64,000 nucleotides of DNA, from positions 1-64,000 of the forward strand of contig JACATO010001024.1 in the NCBI GenBank assembly GCA_018389105.1, in the 5' to 3' direction. The translations under genes and the position numbers were made by a program. Shown in pieces: positions 12,994 through 25,475 of this stretch (its first letter is position 1; the number at the start of each line of letters is the position of its first letter). The notes beneath the pieces were generated by a model. It had not been told where the DNA came from. It saw nothing but the letters and a program-made list of their open reading frames with translations, and did not search any database. Source of the DNA: Nautilus pompilius (Eukaryota > Mollusca > Cephalopoda > Nautilida > Nautilidae).

Positions 12994-13788
12994 GTATTAT
13001 TATACTTACCTTGCTCCAGTAGAGTGTTAAGGGTCATTCGGTCCCCCAGTCACCGTACCGACGGCATTACCGTGTTGTTGTCGTAAGGGGCCTTCGTCCC
13101 TCGTCGCTGCTCTGCCCTCCTCCTGTCCTCCACGATGTGTCTGCTCTCCGGGTTAGGGGCGGAAGCTGGTTTATTTCTCCATTCTTTGGAGACAGTAAAT
13201 CGATGGTGCTATCTATCTATCACCTTGACGACGAAAAGAAACAGAAGCTCCGAATTCCCCGTGGATGGCCGCTGGAGCTCGGCCAGCTGGTGGACTCCTA
13301 ACGACTGCTGTTTGTAACCTAAACGGTCCATGTAAAATAAAATGAAATAAAATCAGTGAATCACCGTCTGCTGGCTGGCTGTAGGTGTAGTCGCACGGTT
13401 CTGGTGGCTAGTGAAAAATAAAACAAAACAGGATCCTTTATTAATCAGATTAGCGCTCATTGGATGCGAAAATGAAGCGGGTTCCATTATCTCTCTCTCT
13501 CTCTCTCTGGTTCTGAGGTCTGCGTGGTTCGGCTCTGGTCGGTCCCCCGGCTTAAAGCTGCCTGATTATTTTAAAATTATGCGATATTTTGCGACTTTTC
13601 CTAGTCTGGAGTCGGGTTCAAACGACGAGAAATAAACATTTCTGACCCGAAACACATCAACAGACAGGATGTTTAATCGCTGGTGTCTGTATCCACGTTT
13701 GTTCTCAGACCTGTAAACCCTTTTGTGCTTCATAACTTTATTTAGTTTTTGCTTATACAGATAATATGGTAAATCTGATTTTTCACAG
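12994..13788 (+). other. NDUFS2 intron 1
   Basis: The intron has a GTATT donor and a TTTCACAG acceptor. It is CpG-rich to about 13.5 kb and then becomes AT-rich, so the unmethylated promoter island appears to extend into it. It contains a (TC)n run at 13489-13508. No other feature was recognised. Confidence 0.7.
13489..13508. repeat. (TC)n microsatellite
   Basis: About ten CT dinucleotides in NDUFS2 intron 1. Confidence 0.85.
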
Positions 13789-13898
13789 GCGTGGGGCTTC
13801 AAAATGGATGCCAGACAAAGACTATTATGACCAGTTAAAGGGGCCGGTTATGTTTCCAAATGAGATAACATCAAAATGGAAAAATTTCCCATTAAATC
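13789..13898 (+). CDS. NDUFS2 exon 2
   Basis: The exon is open and reads RGASKWMPDKDYY.. through GPVMFPNEITSKWK to FPLN, matching the region just after the leader in animal NDUFS2. Acceptor TTTCACAG and donor ATC before gtaagt are both good. It ends with one base of the next codon. Confidence 0.85.
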
Positions 13899-14839
13899 GT
13901 AAGTTTCGTTTCTGTTGTTGTTTTTTTTAGGTTTAAGTTGTCTAGAGCAACTAAATTGTTAACTTGAACTCTTCCTGCCTACCCAGTAATAGAATACATA
14001 TGGCTCAGTTTGCAAACTGTTCTTAATGCATGCACCACTAAAGTCAACCCAAAACAGATTTACATTAAATCATGGAATTCTTTTACATGCAAAAATAATC
14101 TGAGTTTTTTTATTATTATTATTATTATTAGTTTTTTTAATGTTTGCCTGCTTTAGTTTAGTAATTTTTAAAGTAGATAACTTACCATGTTTTTAGATTA
14201 CGGGATTTAAAGTTTTAAAACAAATACAGTAGTACACATTTAAGATGCTAGTATATATATATATTTTAATAGATTACAATTTAAAATTAAAGTGAATGAG
14301 AGAAAAGTGCATTAGTCATCCAGTGCATTTGAAAAACGTTAAGTTTGGATCAAAAACAAGTCAACAATTATATATTCTAAGAGTTTAAGAAAAATTTGGG
14401 ATTTTAAAAAAACAGTTTTGATCATGAAATTACTAAATTGACATGTTTTAGGCAATAAAAATGTATTGAATGGGAAATTTTGCTGAATGTTTGCATAATT
14501 TTTCAATTTGAAAGATGTTTTTTAAAAACATAGCTATTGTAAATGATTTTTTCACAAATGTTCATAGCGATAATGCAAAGAATTTATTAATTTTGTGTAA
14601 AATATACACCTTTCTTAACTTTTGCTGCTAAGTTTTCTCATTGTTTAGCATATAAAAGTAATTTTCTAAATAATTACACTGTAAAATGACCTTTTAACAA
14701 ATCAGGGTGGCCATTTTACAACAAGTTTGGCATACTGCAGTGCTGGGCCTACCATAGTTATCAATGATGTTATTCAGGCCACATTGTGTGGCCTGTTGCA
14801 GCTTACAGTTGGACCAAAACAGTTAAAGGATCTGGTCAG
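13899..14839 (+). other. NDUFS2 intron 2
   Basis: AT-rich, CpG-poor intron with an ATT run at 14110-14130. Nothing else was recognised. Confidence 0.7.
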
Positions 14840-14941
14840 CTACTGCTGAGGTGATTGAGAAAAAGTTCAGAATATTACCTTGAATTTTGGGCCCCAGCAG
14901 CTCATGGTGTGCTATGCTTTGTGCTCACATTAGATGGAGAG
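14840..14941 (+). pseudogene. NDUFS2 exon 3, frame-broken
   Basis: The acceptor is TCTGGTCAG. The exon reads TAEVIEKK, then VQNITLNFGPQ one base out of frame. The A run at 14860-14864 has five As where six are needed. After 14897 a further 7 nt are missing, which removes the His-Pro of the conserved GPQHPAAHG. The frame then resumes as AHGVL, followed by Cys (TGC, 14915-14917) where the family has Arg (CGC), then FVLTLDGE. The junction to exon 4 is also out of phase by about one base (probably 4 nt lost). Confidence 0.8.
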
Positions 14942-16214
14942 GTACCTTTTTTCTATTTGGAAATTGATATCTGGAGAGAACTTATGCTTGAATAGACAAT
15001 ATTGATTTTCCACATAGATTAAATACTGCTATTGTACATGATAGATACTTTAAATCCGGGAGTACAGAATGCAATCACGTTATAGGATTATTTTGGGTAA
15101 ATTAAATAGCACACCCAAGATGAAGGGAATGTAATAAATTATGTGAATATATCAAGACAATGTGCATTATGTACACAAGTCATTTCTCTTTCATTAGGCT
15201 GAACACTTTCATCACTTGGTTCAGAGTTACCTGTGGTATAGCTGAATGTAATACCAGAATTTTTGTTTTGTAGTACTTTTGCCAATGGAATTCTAAGAGC
15301 CCAAATCAGATTTTTTTCTTTTTCTTTTTGCCCATGTTAACTTTTTAAGTAACATTGGTGTCATTTTTTAATGCATTTTTTAGACTCCATGGGAAACGTT
15401 CACCTAGAAACCAAATTTGAAACTAACTAACATACAAGCATGGGTAAAAATTGTTTTTAAGAGCATTGTACATTTTTTCTTCCCCTTTTGAAGAAAGTTG
15501 ACAATTTCGGGTTTTTCATTCGAGACACAACAAAATTTGAGCTAAATCTAGGATGCATGCATGGTTCTGACCCTGTTTGAATTGGATGGAGTAATCTGGT
15601 GTTATATATGGTGTGCAAGTATATGCAGTAGGTTGATGATACTATACACTAACAAATAAGTTGTTAGTGCTGTTATAAAGGTAAGGGTTATGGCAACTGT
15701 AGAAATGTGAAATAAATAGTTTTTTTGTAAAAATAAAATAACTGTATAGTGTACTGTAGTAAAAAAAAAATTTTTTTTTCACATTATAGAATTTATTCTT
15801 GAAAAAAATCTTGCATCCATATTTAGCTCAGTTGAGAGCAGTCTAATATGTTGTTTAAGATTATTAACCGCTAATTTTAAGAAAACTAACTGATCAATGA
15901 TGCAGTTGGGAATGTCATTGTACATCCTGTAGTCATTTTAATAGAAAAAGAAAGTGTTATGATTCTTTGTGATAGGAGAAATTTGTAATAAGTAGAAAGT
16001 GAATTATTTAGTGTTGACTAGAAAAAATGAACTGAACATTGTCTGCAATTACTTGACAGTCAGTCTTTTGTTGGTAACAGCTCTATTGACCCACCCTTAT
16101 TTCCATTGCTATACATTTTGAGGTCAACTGGCATTTTCAGATTTTAGTGATGTTTTCTCAGCATGGACGTTGTTGGTCCTTTTTGTTAATTTATCATATC
16201 TTTTACTTTGACAG
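14942..16214 (+). other. NDUFS2 intron 3
   Basis: AT-rich, CpG-poor intron with several homopolymer A/T runs. No exon, RNA gene or transposon was recognised. Confidence 0.65.
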
Positions 16215-16291
16215 TTGTTAGAGCTGGTCCTCACATTGGTCGTCTTCATCGTGGAACTGAAAAGTTGATTGAGTACAAGACTGACTTACAG
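16215..16291 (+). CDS. NDUFS2 exon 4
   Basis: The exon is open and reads VVRAGPHIGRLHRGTEKLIE then YKTDLQ. It contains the LHRGTEKLIEY signature that approaches the quinone site. Two substitutions hit invariant positions: Gly for the Asp of ADPHIG, and Arg for the first Leu of GLLHRGTE. Acceptor TTTGACAG and donor CAG before gtagaa are plausible. Confidence 0.8.
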
Positions 16292-18366
16292 GTAGAAATA
16301 CAAAAGGTTTTTACCCTTTTTTTAAAATGTGAGAGAAATTTACTTTAGCTGTGATGAGGTTTATAAGGATGGACTCTTAGAAATTGTGACACCACTCTTT
16401 AGTATTTGCATCTGTGTACTGGAATTCTCGTGGGGATACTTAACGCTGTGTTTCTAGTTAAATACAGTTTTATCCTTCACTTGTACGCAGTAGAACGTTC
16501 AATTTTCTGTCTCTTTGTTTTCATAATGAAAGACTAATAGCACATGGCCATAGTTACTTTTATTTGTTTATTATGTAAGATAAACTTTTAAATCTGATGT
16601 TTGCTATCAATTATTTTGAAATTTCTAATTTTTTTTTTACACACTTTATTTCAGAGAAAAGTGCATTAGTATAGTCTTCAAATATTATGGAAGCACTCCT
16701 GGCATTTTTCCACACACATTGAAGTATTAGATATCTAATTGTAATTTTTTATTTTGATATTCTTTTCAGTAACGTGGCCCTATTGGGTGGGGGATTATTT
16801 CTCCAACCTTAGGATTGCCAGAGCAGCTGTACTTTGCTTCAATAACTGATGTACAGCGACGGGGCTTTTCTTTTTCTTAATGGTTTGCATGTATTTACTG
16901 AGACTGGAAACATTTCCAGAGCTGTTTTACTTTTGAAATTTGCTGCACTTTCACCAGACAATCTAATTCATCCCAGAGACCTGAGGGGAAGTAATGCAGA
17001 CGTTGCAGTGGCCGCCAGCCCGTGTGTTTGAGAACAGAGCGGTTCGTGAATAGTTTTGTTTTGGGTTACAGCCGTGTATAAGAGCGAGTCTTCTCTCTGG
17101 TGGTGATTACGTTGTGTGCAGGAAGATTTGTACTTCAAACTAAATATCAATCGGAACAGAAAATTGTTTTATTAGTTATTAAATTTTCATAATAAGATAA
17201 TTCTTGTAAAATACCATCGACAGAAGCAAATTACACCAAACCACAGTATCTGTGGGTATGCCAGTACATGCTCAGGCCGCTGACAGTGCTTCCATAATTT
17301 TGAGGTGGACTATATGCACATTGATGATTGAGCAGGCAGCGTTTAATTAGTGGTTTTGCTTTTATAGCCACTCTGTGTATTTGTTTACATGTCATTTTGT
17401 AAGCTGGATTTTAGTTTAGCTTTCTACACCCATAATAGTTTCTTTTAAAACATCATTTTTCTGGATTTAAAGCATAGATTTTTTATTTGGGCATTTAGCA
17501 TGAAATCCAAATATCTTTGTCTGCAACCCATTAACATTTTGTTTTCTGTTTATTTTGATGTAGAGGTTTGGTGAACTTTAAGAATTGAGGCTGCTTCAAT
17601 CTACAGGTTTCCTTTTGCCTGTGAAATCTTTGAATTAGGATCAATATCCAACCCCCTTAAATATATGAACATACTCAAAGGGTTAACAGTAGAATACTAC
17701 TGTAATCTAAACAGTCTTCAGCAGTCTGCCTACAGGTGGGTCTGTGGCTCAGATCCATAACAGGGAAATAAATAGTTAAGGTAGTTTCTTACTGCCTTCG
17801 TCATTGACTGTGGATAATCAGAATAGTAGCTACAGGTAGATCAAATACAATAAATGAAAGAGATCAGAATTATGTTAAAAAATCTGCTAGTTCTTTGAAA
17901 ATGGGTTCTGTGACTGATCTGAGGAGTTTGCACAGTCACTGCCTGCTATTTTAAAAGTATTGATGAAAAGTTTAAGCACCAATGATTTATTTATTTTTTT
18001 AGAACATCAAGATGGAAAATTCTTGAAGATATCTGGAAAGATCCAAACATTTGGAACTAGATTATCCTTTTTTAGGCATTAGGGAATTTTTGTTTCAAAT
18101 TTGTCTGCTGGTGGATTTCAACTGCAATTTGTCAATAAAACTGATTATAATTTCTTACCTGGTCACAGGACCCAGATGGCCTGCCTTATTAAAATGGTTC
18201 TCCCATACAGCAGCTGCACTAAATGGTGACTCCTGGTGTAAATGTTCTTAGAACCAGTGAGAGACTTTGGGGATTAATGCCTTTACCTGTCGTTCTTGCT
18301 GGGGCTGTATATTGTTAGAGAACCGATCCATGGATTGAACCTCTATCTGATTTCTGTTGGTTACAG
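16292..18366 (+). other. NDUFS2 intron 4
   Basis: AT-rich, CpG-poor sequence. A slightly GC-richer patch at about 16960-17120 has no recognisable product. No exon was seen. Confidence 0.65.
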
Positions 18367-18487
18367 GCTCTACCCTACTTTGACAGGCTGGATTATGTGT
18401 CTATGATGTGCAGTGAACAGTGTTACTCGCTGGCTGTGGAGAAACTGCTCAACATTGACATCCCAGAGAGAGCCAAGTACATACGGA
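18367..18487 (+). CDS. NDUFS2 exon 5
   Basis: The exon is open and shows no substitution at a family-invariant position. It reads [20 protein letters not shown] then [20 protein letters not shown]. Acceptor GGTTACAG and donor CGGA before gtgagt are strong. It ends with one base of the next codon, which fits exon 6. Confidence 0.88.
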
Positions 18488-21400
18488 GTGAGTAGAGCAG
18501 ATAGGTCTGCCATTTTCTCTTCTGCTGCTGTGAAAAGACCAGGTAACCAACTGGTGATCTGTGTTAGATTCCTTCAGTTTCCAGAGGTGCTAATTAATGT
18601 TTTGTTTTGTTTTATTGGTGTGTGTTGCTTTCACTTACTTAAAAAAAAAGTTTATTCATAAGTAAATGTCTGTTTTTTTTCTTTAACAAAAAATAAATTT
18701 TAAAATACTAGTTTTTAAGTGTTGCTCACAAATTAAAGCCTTAATATAAACTTGATAAAATATCTTGTAGCTCAGTATCTTTATAACTGTGTATTCTCTT
18801 CCCCTTTCTTTCAGAAAAAGGAAATTAAATTTGCATTTAATAAAATAAGTTTGCTCAGAAATTCTGAAGAAAATCTATTGGACAAATTATTTTATTTTTT
18901 TGCATATTTTGTTTATTTACTACATTAGAGGATACATTTCTTAATGAGAGACATCTGCAAAACTCAACTCTTGTCAAAGACTTGTGCAGTAGAGATTCTA
19001 AGTTATTTAGTAACAGGTTACATGTTCAGAAAATATTTAAAAACTATTTTAAATATTAAATGTTAAGAGTTTTGTCAAGTAGCTCATTAAATACCATAAA
19101 ACTGATGTTGTGTGCAAATTTAGATAAGCAACAGCACAATATACTTAACAGGGATTATATTTCAGATACTAATGTGAGACTTTTGAAAGTTTTGATCTCT
19201 CATCTTTTAAAGAGCATCTCTTGTGTGAAGTCTCTCTTGTTGTTTTTGAAATAATCTGCATATGTCTAGATGTTGACTTAGAGCTGGTTTGTTTTAATCT
19301 GCTTTATTCTGTCCTTACAGCATTTGTTTAGGGTATATTTTAGTTTATAAATGCAGCTAATTAAAAAGGTTGTTTTCAGCATTATTCTGAATGTCTCTCA
19401 AAAATCTCTATGTAAGTAATGAAAGACATGAAATACTAGTTGAAGATATTAAACTAGCAGGATTGTTTGGAATCAGTTTTTGTTGGTTATGAGTAGTAGT
19501 TTGGAATCTGGCATTAACTTCAGTTCTTTATCATGATATAAGAACCAGTGGAGATGATTTTTATTCTGATTCCTAATCTGTCAGGTTTTCTTCTGCTTTC
19601 TTCCTCAGTGTTAGTTTTTGTGTTTTACCCAAGGAAATAGAACCCAATGTGTACAAAAACAAACTGATAATATTAGTCACTTGATTGCATTCCAACCTTG
19701 AGTTTATATGAAAGCAAGATATTGCCACAAATTAAATCTCTACTTAATCATATAGTATCAGGTTAGCAAACTGCAGTCTTTTGTTTTTGAAATGTAGTCT
19801 GGGTGTAAATCACTTGTCAGCCTCCTAGATGGCTGACTGATTATAGACATAAACATTCATGAAAGAAATAGCTAGGTAAAGTTAGTGAGAAGTTTAATTT
19901 TATAAAAGAACTACCAAGTGTTAAAACAATTCTAATGTGGTTGTATAGTGTAATGGCAGGGTGCACAGATTGGACTACAACTAGTGAAGACCCAGGTCTG
20001 AGAACAGACTGCTGTTGAGTCATCCATTAGTCTTCATTACATTCTGTAAACTCTTACACCTGCGAATAGAATTTACTTAATAGTTGTTGTTTCAGAAATG
20101 TGATTTTATAAAGATAACAATCTTCAGTATATTAAGCTTATCATTCTGAGAAAATATTCTTTTAAAATTAAAAGGAAATTATTATTTGATTTTTCTGTTG
20201 TTTTATTTTAAATGTGCAAATATTACTAACTAAGAAAGATGGATATTGGCTGGCATATTCTTTCTTTTTTAAAAAGCAAATACTGAATAAAATATTAGAG
20301 ATCATTGGAATTGTAGATAGTATTATAAGAATTATTATTGCAGATCAACTTGTTCATTAAAATAGATAGGTCAACTGTATTAGATTGTTTATTTGGTAAT
20401 AGCTTTTTTTTGGTTCATTTTTCACACAAACAAACGAGCAGAATTAAAATTGCCGTTTTTAATGAGGGCACTAAAATGTAATTCCTTTCATTTCCACCTA
20501 CAGCTGTAGTGCAACTGTGATCTTTTCTTGTTTAGATTAACATGACAATGAATCAAACCATTGGTATTTCTTCATAGCTGGCAAATTAATTTCTCTTTCA
20601 GAAAGAAACTAATTACAACTATTTACAATTTTCTAACCTGATTTCTGATAAATTGTCCTCACATCTGGCTGAGTCCTCATCACTATACTGACCAGAACTT
20701 GCCCGTGTTGGATGTGGGTATGCTTCTGTCTTGTCTTTTGATTGAAGGTCCATAGTGTGTGGATTACTGATAATGGAAATGTTCATGTGTTTGCTTAATT
20801 AAAGCAGCTTGTTAATGATCACCTCGTTGGTAATATTTGATAGGCATCAGCTTGAGAGCTGCCTCCTCAGTCGCACAAAGAAAACAGCTGAGTGGTGCCT
20901 AGTATGGGTACTTGTCAGGACGGTGTTCGCTGCTGCCACTGCAGGCAGGAGACGACTTGTCTGTGGCCTTAACCAGGATACGACATATTCTTTGAATTAA
21001 TGATTTCTTTGTATAGAAACAACAGCACGATATTAATGATAACAAGTGTGGTAACAGTTCTTTTTTGTGTGGTTATGCAAGTCTTTGATGTGTTAGATGT
21101 TCCCAGGCTGTTAAATTAGATTTAGCAAGTGGATTGCTGAAAATATCTTTCATCCCCCGAATACCAGGCCTGGTATTTATTGAATTTCTTTTCTTTCCTG
21201 AACAGCAGGCATAGATAGTATTCTTGGTCTGGTGGACCTCTTAGTCACAGTGATTATTTTAAAACTACTAAAAAAGAAAGATTTTGAACTTTGAATTTAA
21301 ATGGTCTTGTTTGACTACCAAATACTGGAATTTTATATCTGATAAACATTTACAACTAAAACAACAGAAGCACATACAGGTAACAGTAATTTTATCTAAA

Positions 21401-21748
21401 AGCTTCCAAACTTCTTGGACAGTTCTTCAGGAGAGAGACAGTAAAAAATACAGCCAGAAAATGAAACTTTTGATACAGCAATATTTTAATGAAAAATACC
21501 ATTAAAAATTTTAATTTGTATAAATCTAATCTGTTTCAGTGGCATCATAAGGTATCTGCCCCTGGTATTAATTGAAATTTGCTTTAGAGTTTTATTTTAA
21601 CTGCCTGTACATGAACACCTTTTTACAAGACTTGTCTGGTATTGGGTGTGTGGACCTTAATAAATGGCTATTTATGCAACAACAAAAAAATAAATAAAAG
21701 AATTTATAATCTTACAAATGTTTGCTGATTTCCCTCATCTACCTTTAG
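18488..21748 (+). other. NDUFS2 intron 5
   Basis: The longest contiguous intron of this copy: 3.3 kb, AT-rich and CpG-poor. No coding similarity, RNA gene or intact transposon was recognised. Confidence 0.65.
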
Positions 21749-21857
21749 CTCTCTTTGTTGGAGAAATAACTCGACTGTTAAATCATCTTATGGAAATTGG
21801 TACCCTTGGATATAGGTGCCATGACTTTTTTTCTGGCTGTTTGAAGAGAGGGAAAAG
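21749..21857 (+). pseudogene. NDUFS2 exon 6, frame-broken
   Basis: It reads (T)LF then V (GTT, 21757-21759, an extra codon inside the conserved LFGEITR block), then GEITRLLNHLMEIGT. About 5 nt are then missing near 21805, removing most of the codons for His-Ala of THALD. The frame resumes as LDIGAMT. Another 2 nt are missing near 21826, where the family has ThrProPhePhe, and the exon ends FFWLFEEREK. The conserved quinone-site neighbourhood is therefore broken twice. Confidence 0.8.
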
Positions 21858-24792
21858 GTGGGTTAGGTAAACACTAAATATACTAATTCCATGAATTCTT
21901 CTGGCTTGTTGTTTTAATAGCATCAATATACACTGGGCACAAAAATTTAGTGATGCTGATTTGGACTATATCAGAATTGCTAGGAAGCGGCCAAAATGTA
22001 GTACATCACAGGTGTTGTTGACTTAAGAAATGTAAAAAAAAACATTCAATGACAGTGAGAGCTTCAGAAATCACACATGGTTTGTGCAAACATGAATTAG
22101 AAAATGTATGATTGCTTTTAGGTATGAAAATGTGGTAATGCAGTAAGGTTCAGCGATGTTTTGTGGGGACACATCACCTGGCTGCACTTTTGTGCAGAAT
22201 CTCTTTTGCTGAAATAGTAGCAGTGTATATATATAATATATGCTACTGCCAGATTGGTGAAATCTCCAACATGTCTGGCTGGGATTGCCCCTGCTCTGCA
22301 GATGCTCATTCAGATTGTTGGATGTGTTTACATGGCAACAAGTGGGGTTTTGGGATGGCAGTCTGTGTATAGCACACTCTTCAACACTGCCAGTGTTGTG
22401 CAGCTTGACCTTTATGATGATTGTGGCTGGAAGGATGATTTCTCTGTTCATTGTTACCTGGAAGAGATGGTGAACCAGTTGCTCTTCAACCAGCACCTGG
22501 GTTCATGTTGTAGGATGGACATGTCTAGGGATCATCAACATTTTTATAGGAGCATCATCATTTGAATGGACTGGCTAGCCACCCCCCCAGCTCTTTTATC
22601 TACTAAGTATCTTTTGTACATGTTTAGGGGCAAGACTTGATTCAGGAGTGGCAAACAATATCATACAGCATGATCATGTATAGATAAGGTTCCAGTTGCA
22701 CACAGACCTGAGGTAGCCTTACTCATTTTTGCCCATCAAAGGATATCAATCTTCCATTAACACATGGCTGATTTGGCTGAGGAATATGTAATTTTCTATA
22801 ACTTCTGATTACTTTGTGTTTCCTCACAAGAGGAAATAAATAGATGGGTTCCAAGTGACTGATATAAATTTGTTTGATGCAGAGATGTATAGTATGGCAT
22901 AATAACAAAATTACCAATAATTAATGACGATGTCACTGCACACAACATATAAAGTAACAGAAACAAAAATGAGAATGTTTAATGTCTGAGCTGTTTTTTC
23001 TCCAAATATTTAGTTCTTGGTGATGACTTCCTTATTAAATGTTTTGTCATGATACAAAAAAACTAAAATTTTCTTCATTTGCACTTTTCCTTACTAAATT
23101 TTCAAGTTTGACTATAACAACATTATTAATCAGTACTGCTAGTGTAGTATTTCCCCACAACAGCTGCCTCTCTGAGCAATGCTGTTGTAGCCTAGGAATA
23201 TTATAGAATCTGTATATGGGGTGCTTTCTTTTGCCTGTCGCTAGGTGTCTTATGCACCTATAATTATGAAATATAAATTTGAAAAATTTAATTTTGTTTG
23301 ATTTGTTCACCTTAAGCTAATTTAGGTGACTGTCAAAGTCAGGGCTCCAAAAATTTGGAAGCCAGCAAAATGTTCTAGTCGCCTGCTAAAATAGGGTCAC
23401 AATAGGGAATTCAAGTAAATTTGTATGCCTCCTTGGTGGCCCGATATTTTCTTAATCAACTGAGTATTCAAAAATTGCTCTGTCACTCACACTGGGCTTC
23501 ATGATAATGTGCAAGATTAATGCATATTCTGAAAATGATTTCAGTTGGAGTAGATTTTCTGTCCTCTGACCCCTGTGTTACTCCAAGCTATTTGCTGAGC
23601 AGTGAAGGCCAGGGAGTTTGAAAGGTGATTCTTTTTGTTACAAGGGGTGAACCAAAAGGTACCCTGGTACAGATTAAATTAGTGCAGGTTACTTTTAACT
23701 ATTTGCATTCAGAAATAGACTAGGTCCCATAGGTATTCCTTCCTTTATTTCACTCCAATTTGCATTCTCTGTTTGTATCCTTATAGTTTCCATCACTTCC
23801 ACTTATCACATCACTGCTTGCTCCTTCCTCAATACTAGACATGCGGTTTATAAATTGAGAGTATATCGCTTTATTGAATCTTTTCATCATCTATAATTTG
23901 CAAAGATTACAGTTCATAGAGGTCATTGTCCATGCAGGTTTTAGTAGAACCCTCATATTAACCTGGTTTTAGTTTCACTATCAGTGCCACTGATGGTTAT
24001 CAAAAAAAAGGCTTCAGTTGGTTTTTTTTTTTTTTTGGTTGCCATTGGTGACCATATTTTTGAAGCCCTAGTCATAGTGTAATTATGGACTACAGTATGC
24101 ATCAATATTGCATGATTTATTGAGGTTTTTACTGCTGCTAAGGTGAATAGCAATGAAATATTCTGTTGCTATGCATTTATTAGAAAATAGTACTAATGAG
24201 TGGAGTGTTGATTTTGCCAAAAGTGAAAATTAAAACATTGGAGCCAGGTTTGGGTTGGTGAATAAGTCTGCGTTATTCGGTGGAAGAAGGCAAATTTATT
24301 CTGCTTTTGCCAACAACATAACATAGAGGCTACGTATGATGGTATTCTAAAAACGTTAGTGATTTTGAGGAAATGGACCACAGTTGAAGTCTGCTACATA
24401 AATCTTGTGAGATACTGGGCAGCAGGGGTTGTATTTACACTTGTATGGGGAGGGCAGAGTTATCCTTTAGCAGTGACTCGGGTGGTCACTCCACTCCGCT
24501 GTTGTGGACTACGTTCCAAATGGTTTGTAGCGAGTGCATCTGTCAGCAGCCTTGTCGGATGTTGCTAAGCTGCTGTAACATGCAGTTGGTGAGGACAACC
24601 ATTTGATAGTCCAAGGTTTTTGTAGTCTCTCTCAATTACACCCATCGCCGTGCCACCACCCTCCCTGCCTGCTCGGCTACATAACTCATATAAATGGAGA
24701 ATAATTTAGGCTCATCATATCAAATTATCTTTTGAGCAAAACAGATCTGTACTTTGAGATGTCAGGTTTCTTAGCTTTGTAATTGTTTACAG
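21858..24792 (+). other. NDUFS2 intron 6
   Basis: CpG-poor intron. Opposed open frames overlap at 22071-22565 (141 codons minus, 103 codons plus) but neither resembles a family I know. A T run lies at about 24020-24036. Short GC-richer patches lie near 24440-24670. No exon was recognised. Confidence 0.55.
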
Positions 24793-24867
24793 ATGATGGA
24801 GTTTTATGAGTGAGTGTCAGGAGCGTGGATGCATGCAGCTTACGTCAGGCCCGGGGGTGTGTCACTG
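24793..24867 (+). pseudogene. NDUFS2 exon 7 with in-frame TGA
   Basis: It reads MMEFYE, stop (TGA, 24811-24813), VSGA, Trp (24826-24828), MHAAYVRPGGVSL. Animal NDUFS2 has Arg at both the stop and the Trp, as in ERVSGARMHAA. Each change is explained by one C-to-T step, CGA to TGA and CGG to TGG. Splice sites TTTACAG and CTG before gtaagg are intact and the length stays a multiple of three. Confidence 0.85.
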
Positions 24868-25187
24868 GTAAGGTCCCAGCCAGCTACTGAATTCTTAGAA
24901 TTACATAAACAGATGTACGTACTTCAGATAATTTGACAAAAGCTTTTTTTTTTTTTCCTTTTTGTTTGTTTCCTCTCCATCTTTTGAAGTTGTAATTTAA
25001 AATGTTTTAAAATATAATATTTTAAAATATTCTTATAGAATAAACAAAACTCCTCAGGTGTCGGGGATTAACTATATGACCTTGTAACCTAACAGAGTAC
25101 AGTATATGTTGGAATCAAGCCTGGCGGCCTTGTAAGCTGTTTATAGTTAAGCAAACCATTAATGTGAGAGCAAATTTGATATTTCAG
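24868..25187 (+). other. NDUFS2 intron 7
   Basis: Short AT-rich intron with a T run and a tandem TTTTAAAATAT-like motif near 25000-25030. Nothing else was recognised. Confidence 0.65.
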
Positions 25188-25350
25188 GATATGCCTTTAG
25201 GCCTAATGGATGATATCTGTGACTTTATTGATAAGTTTGGACAAAGGCTGGATGAGGTAGATACTTGCTCACTGAGAATCGTATCTGGAAAGCTCGAACA
25301 GTAGACATTGGGATAATATCAGCTGAAGATGCATTAAACTATGGTTTCAG
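25188..25350 (+). pseudogene. NDUFS2 exon 8, one-base frameshift; last exon found
   Basis: It reads DMPLGLMDDICDFIDKFGQR then LDEVD. One base is missing at about 25263, so the frame stops. Restoring the frame by eye shows the family-like [16 protein letters not shown] and [11 protein letters not shown]. The exon ends AG before gtcagc. The next family segment, the GVMLRGSGI block, is not found anywhere downstream. A 15-residue-scale similarity at about 28627-28660 (GI, W, KT) is too weak to call. Confidence 0.82.
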
Positions 25351-25475
25351 GTCAGCATCTTTGTCATTCTTTTACTTTTTTCTTCTGAAGATAAATAACT
25401 CAATCTTTAAATAGGTAGTTTATGCATGCAATTGTTTCTGGATTAGTGCACCTGTGAATTTAATGGATCTGGGTC

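Larger units (their letters stand above)
12896..25350 (+). pseudogene. NDUFS2, 49-kDa subunit of complex I: truncated, frame-broken unprocessed copy
   Basis: NDUFS2 is the mitochondrial matrix-arm subunit that helps form the ubiquinone pocket of NADH dehydrogenase. Eight exons are recognisable: 12896-12993, 13789-13898, 14840-14941, 16215-16291, 18367-18487, 21749-21857, 24793-24867 and 25188-25350. They follow the family order from the mitochondrial targeting leader to the ALNYGFS motif. Family hallmarks include [43 protein letters not shown] and MPLGLMDD. Exons 1, 2, 4 and 5 are open. Exon 3 lacks 1 nt and 7 nt and does not join exon 4 in phase. Exon 6 gains one codon and loses 5 nt and 2 nt. 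Exon 7 has an in-frame TGA. Exon 8 lacks 1 nt. The remaining C-terminal exons, nearly half of the protein, are not found downstream. Identity is certain. Pseudogene status is inferred; uncorrected assembly errors are the alternative. Confidence 0.85.
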
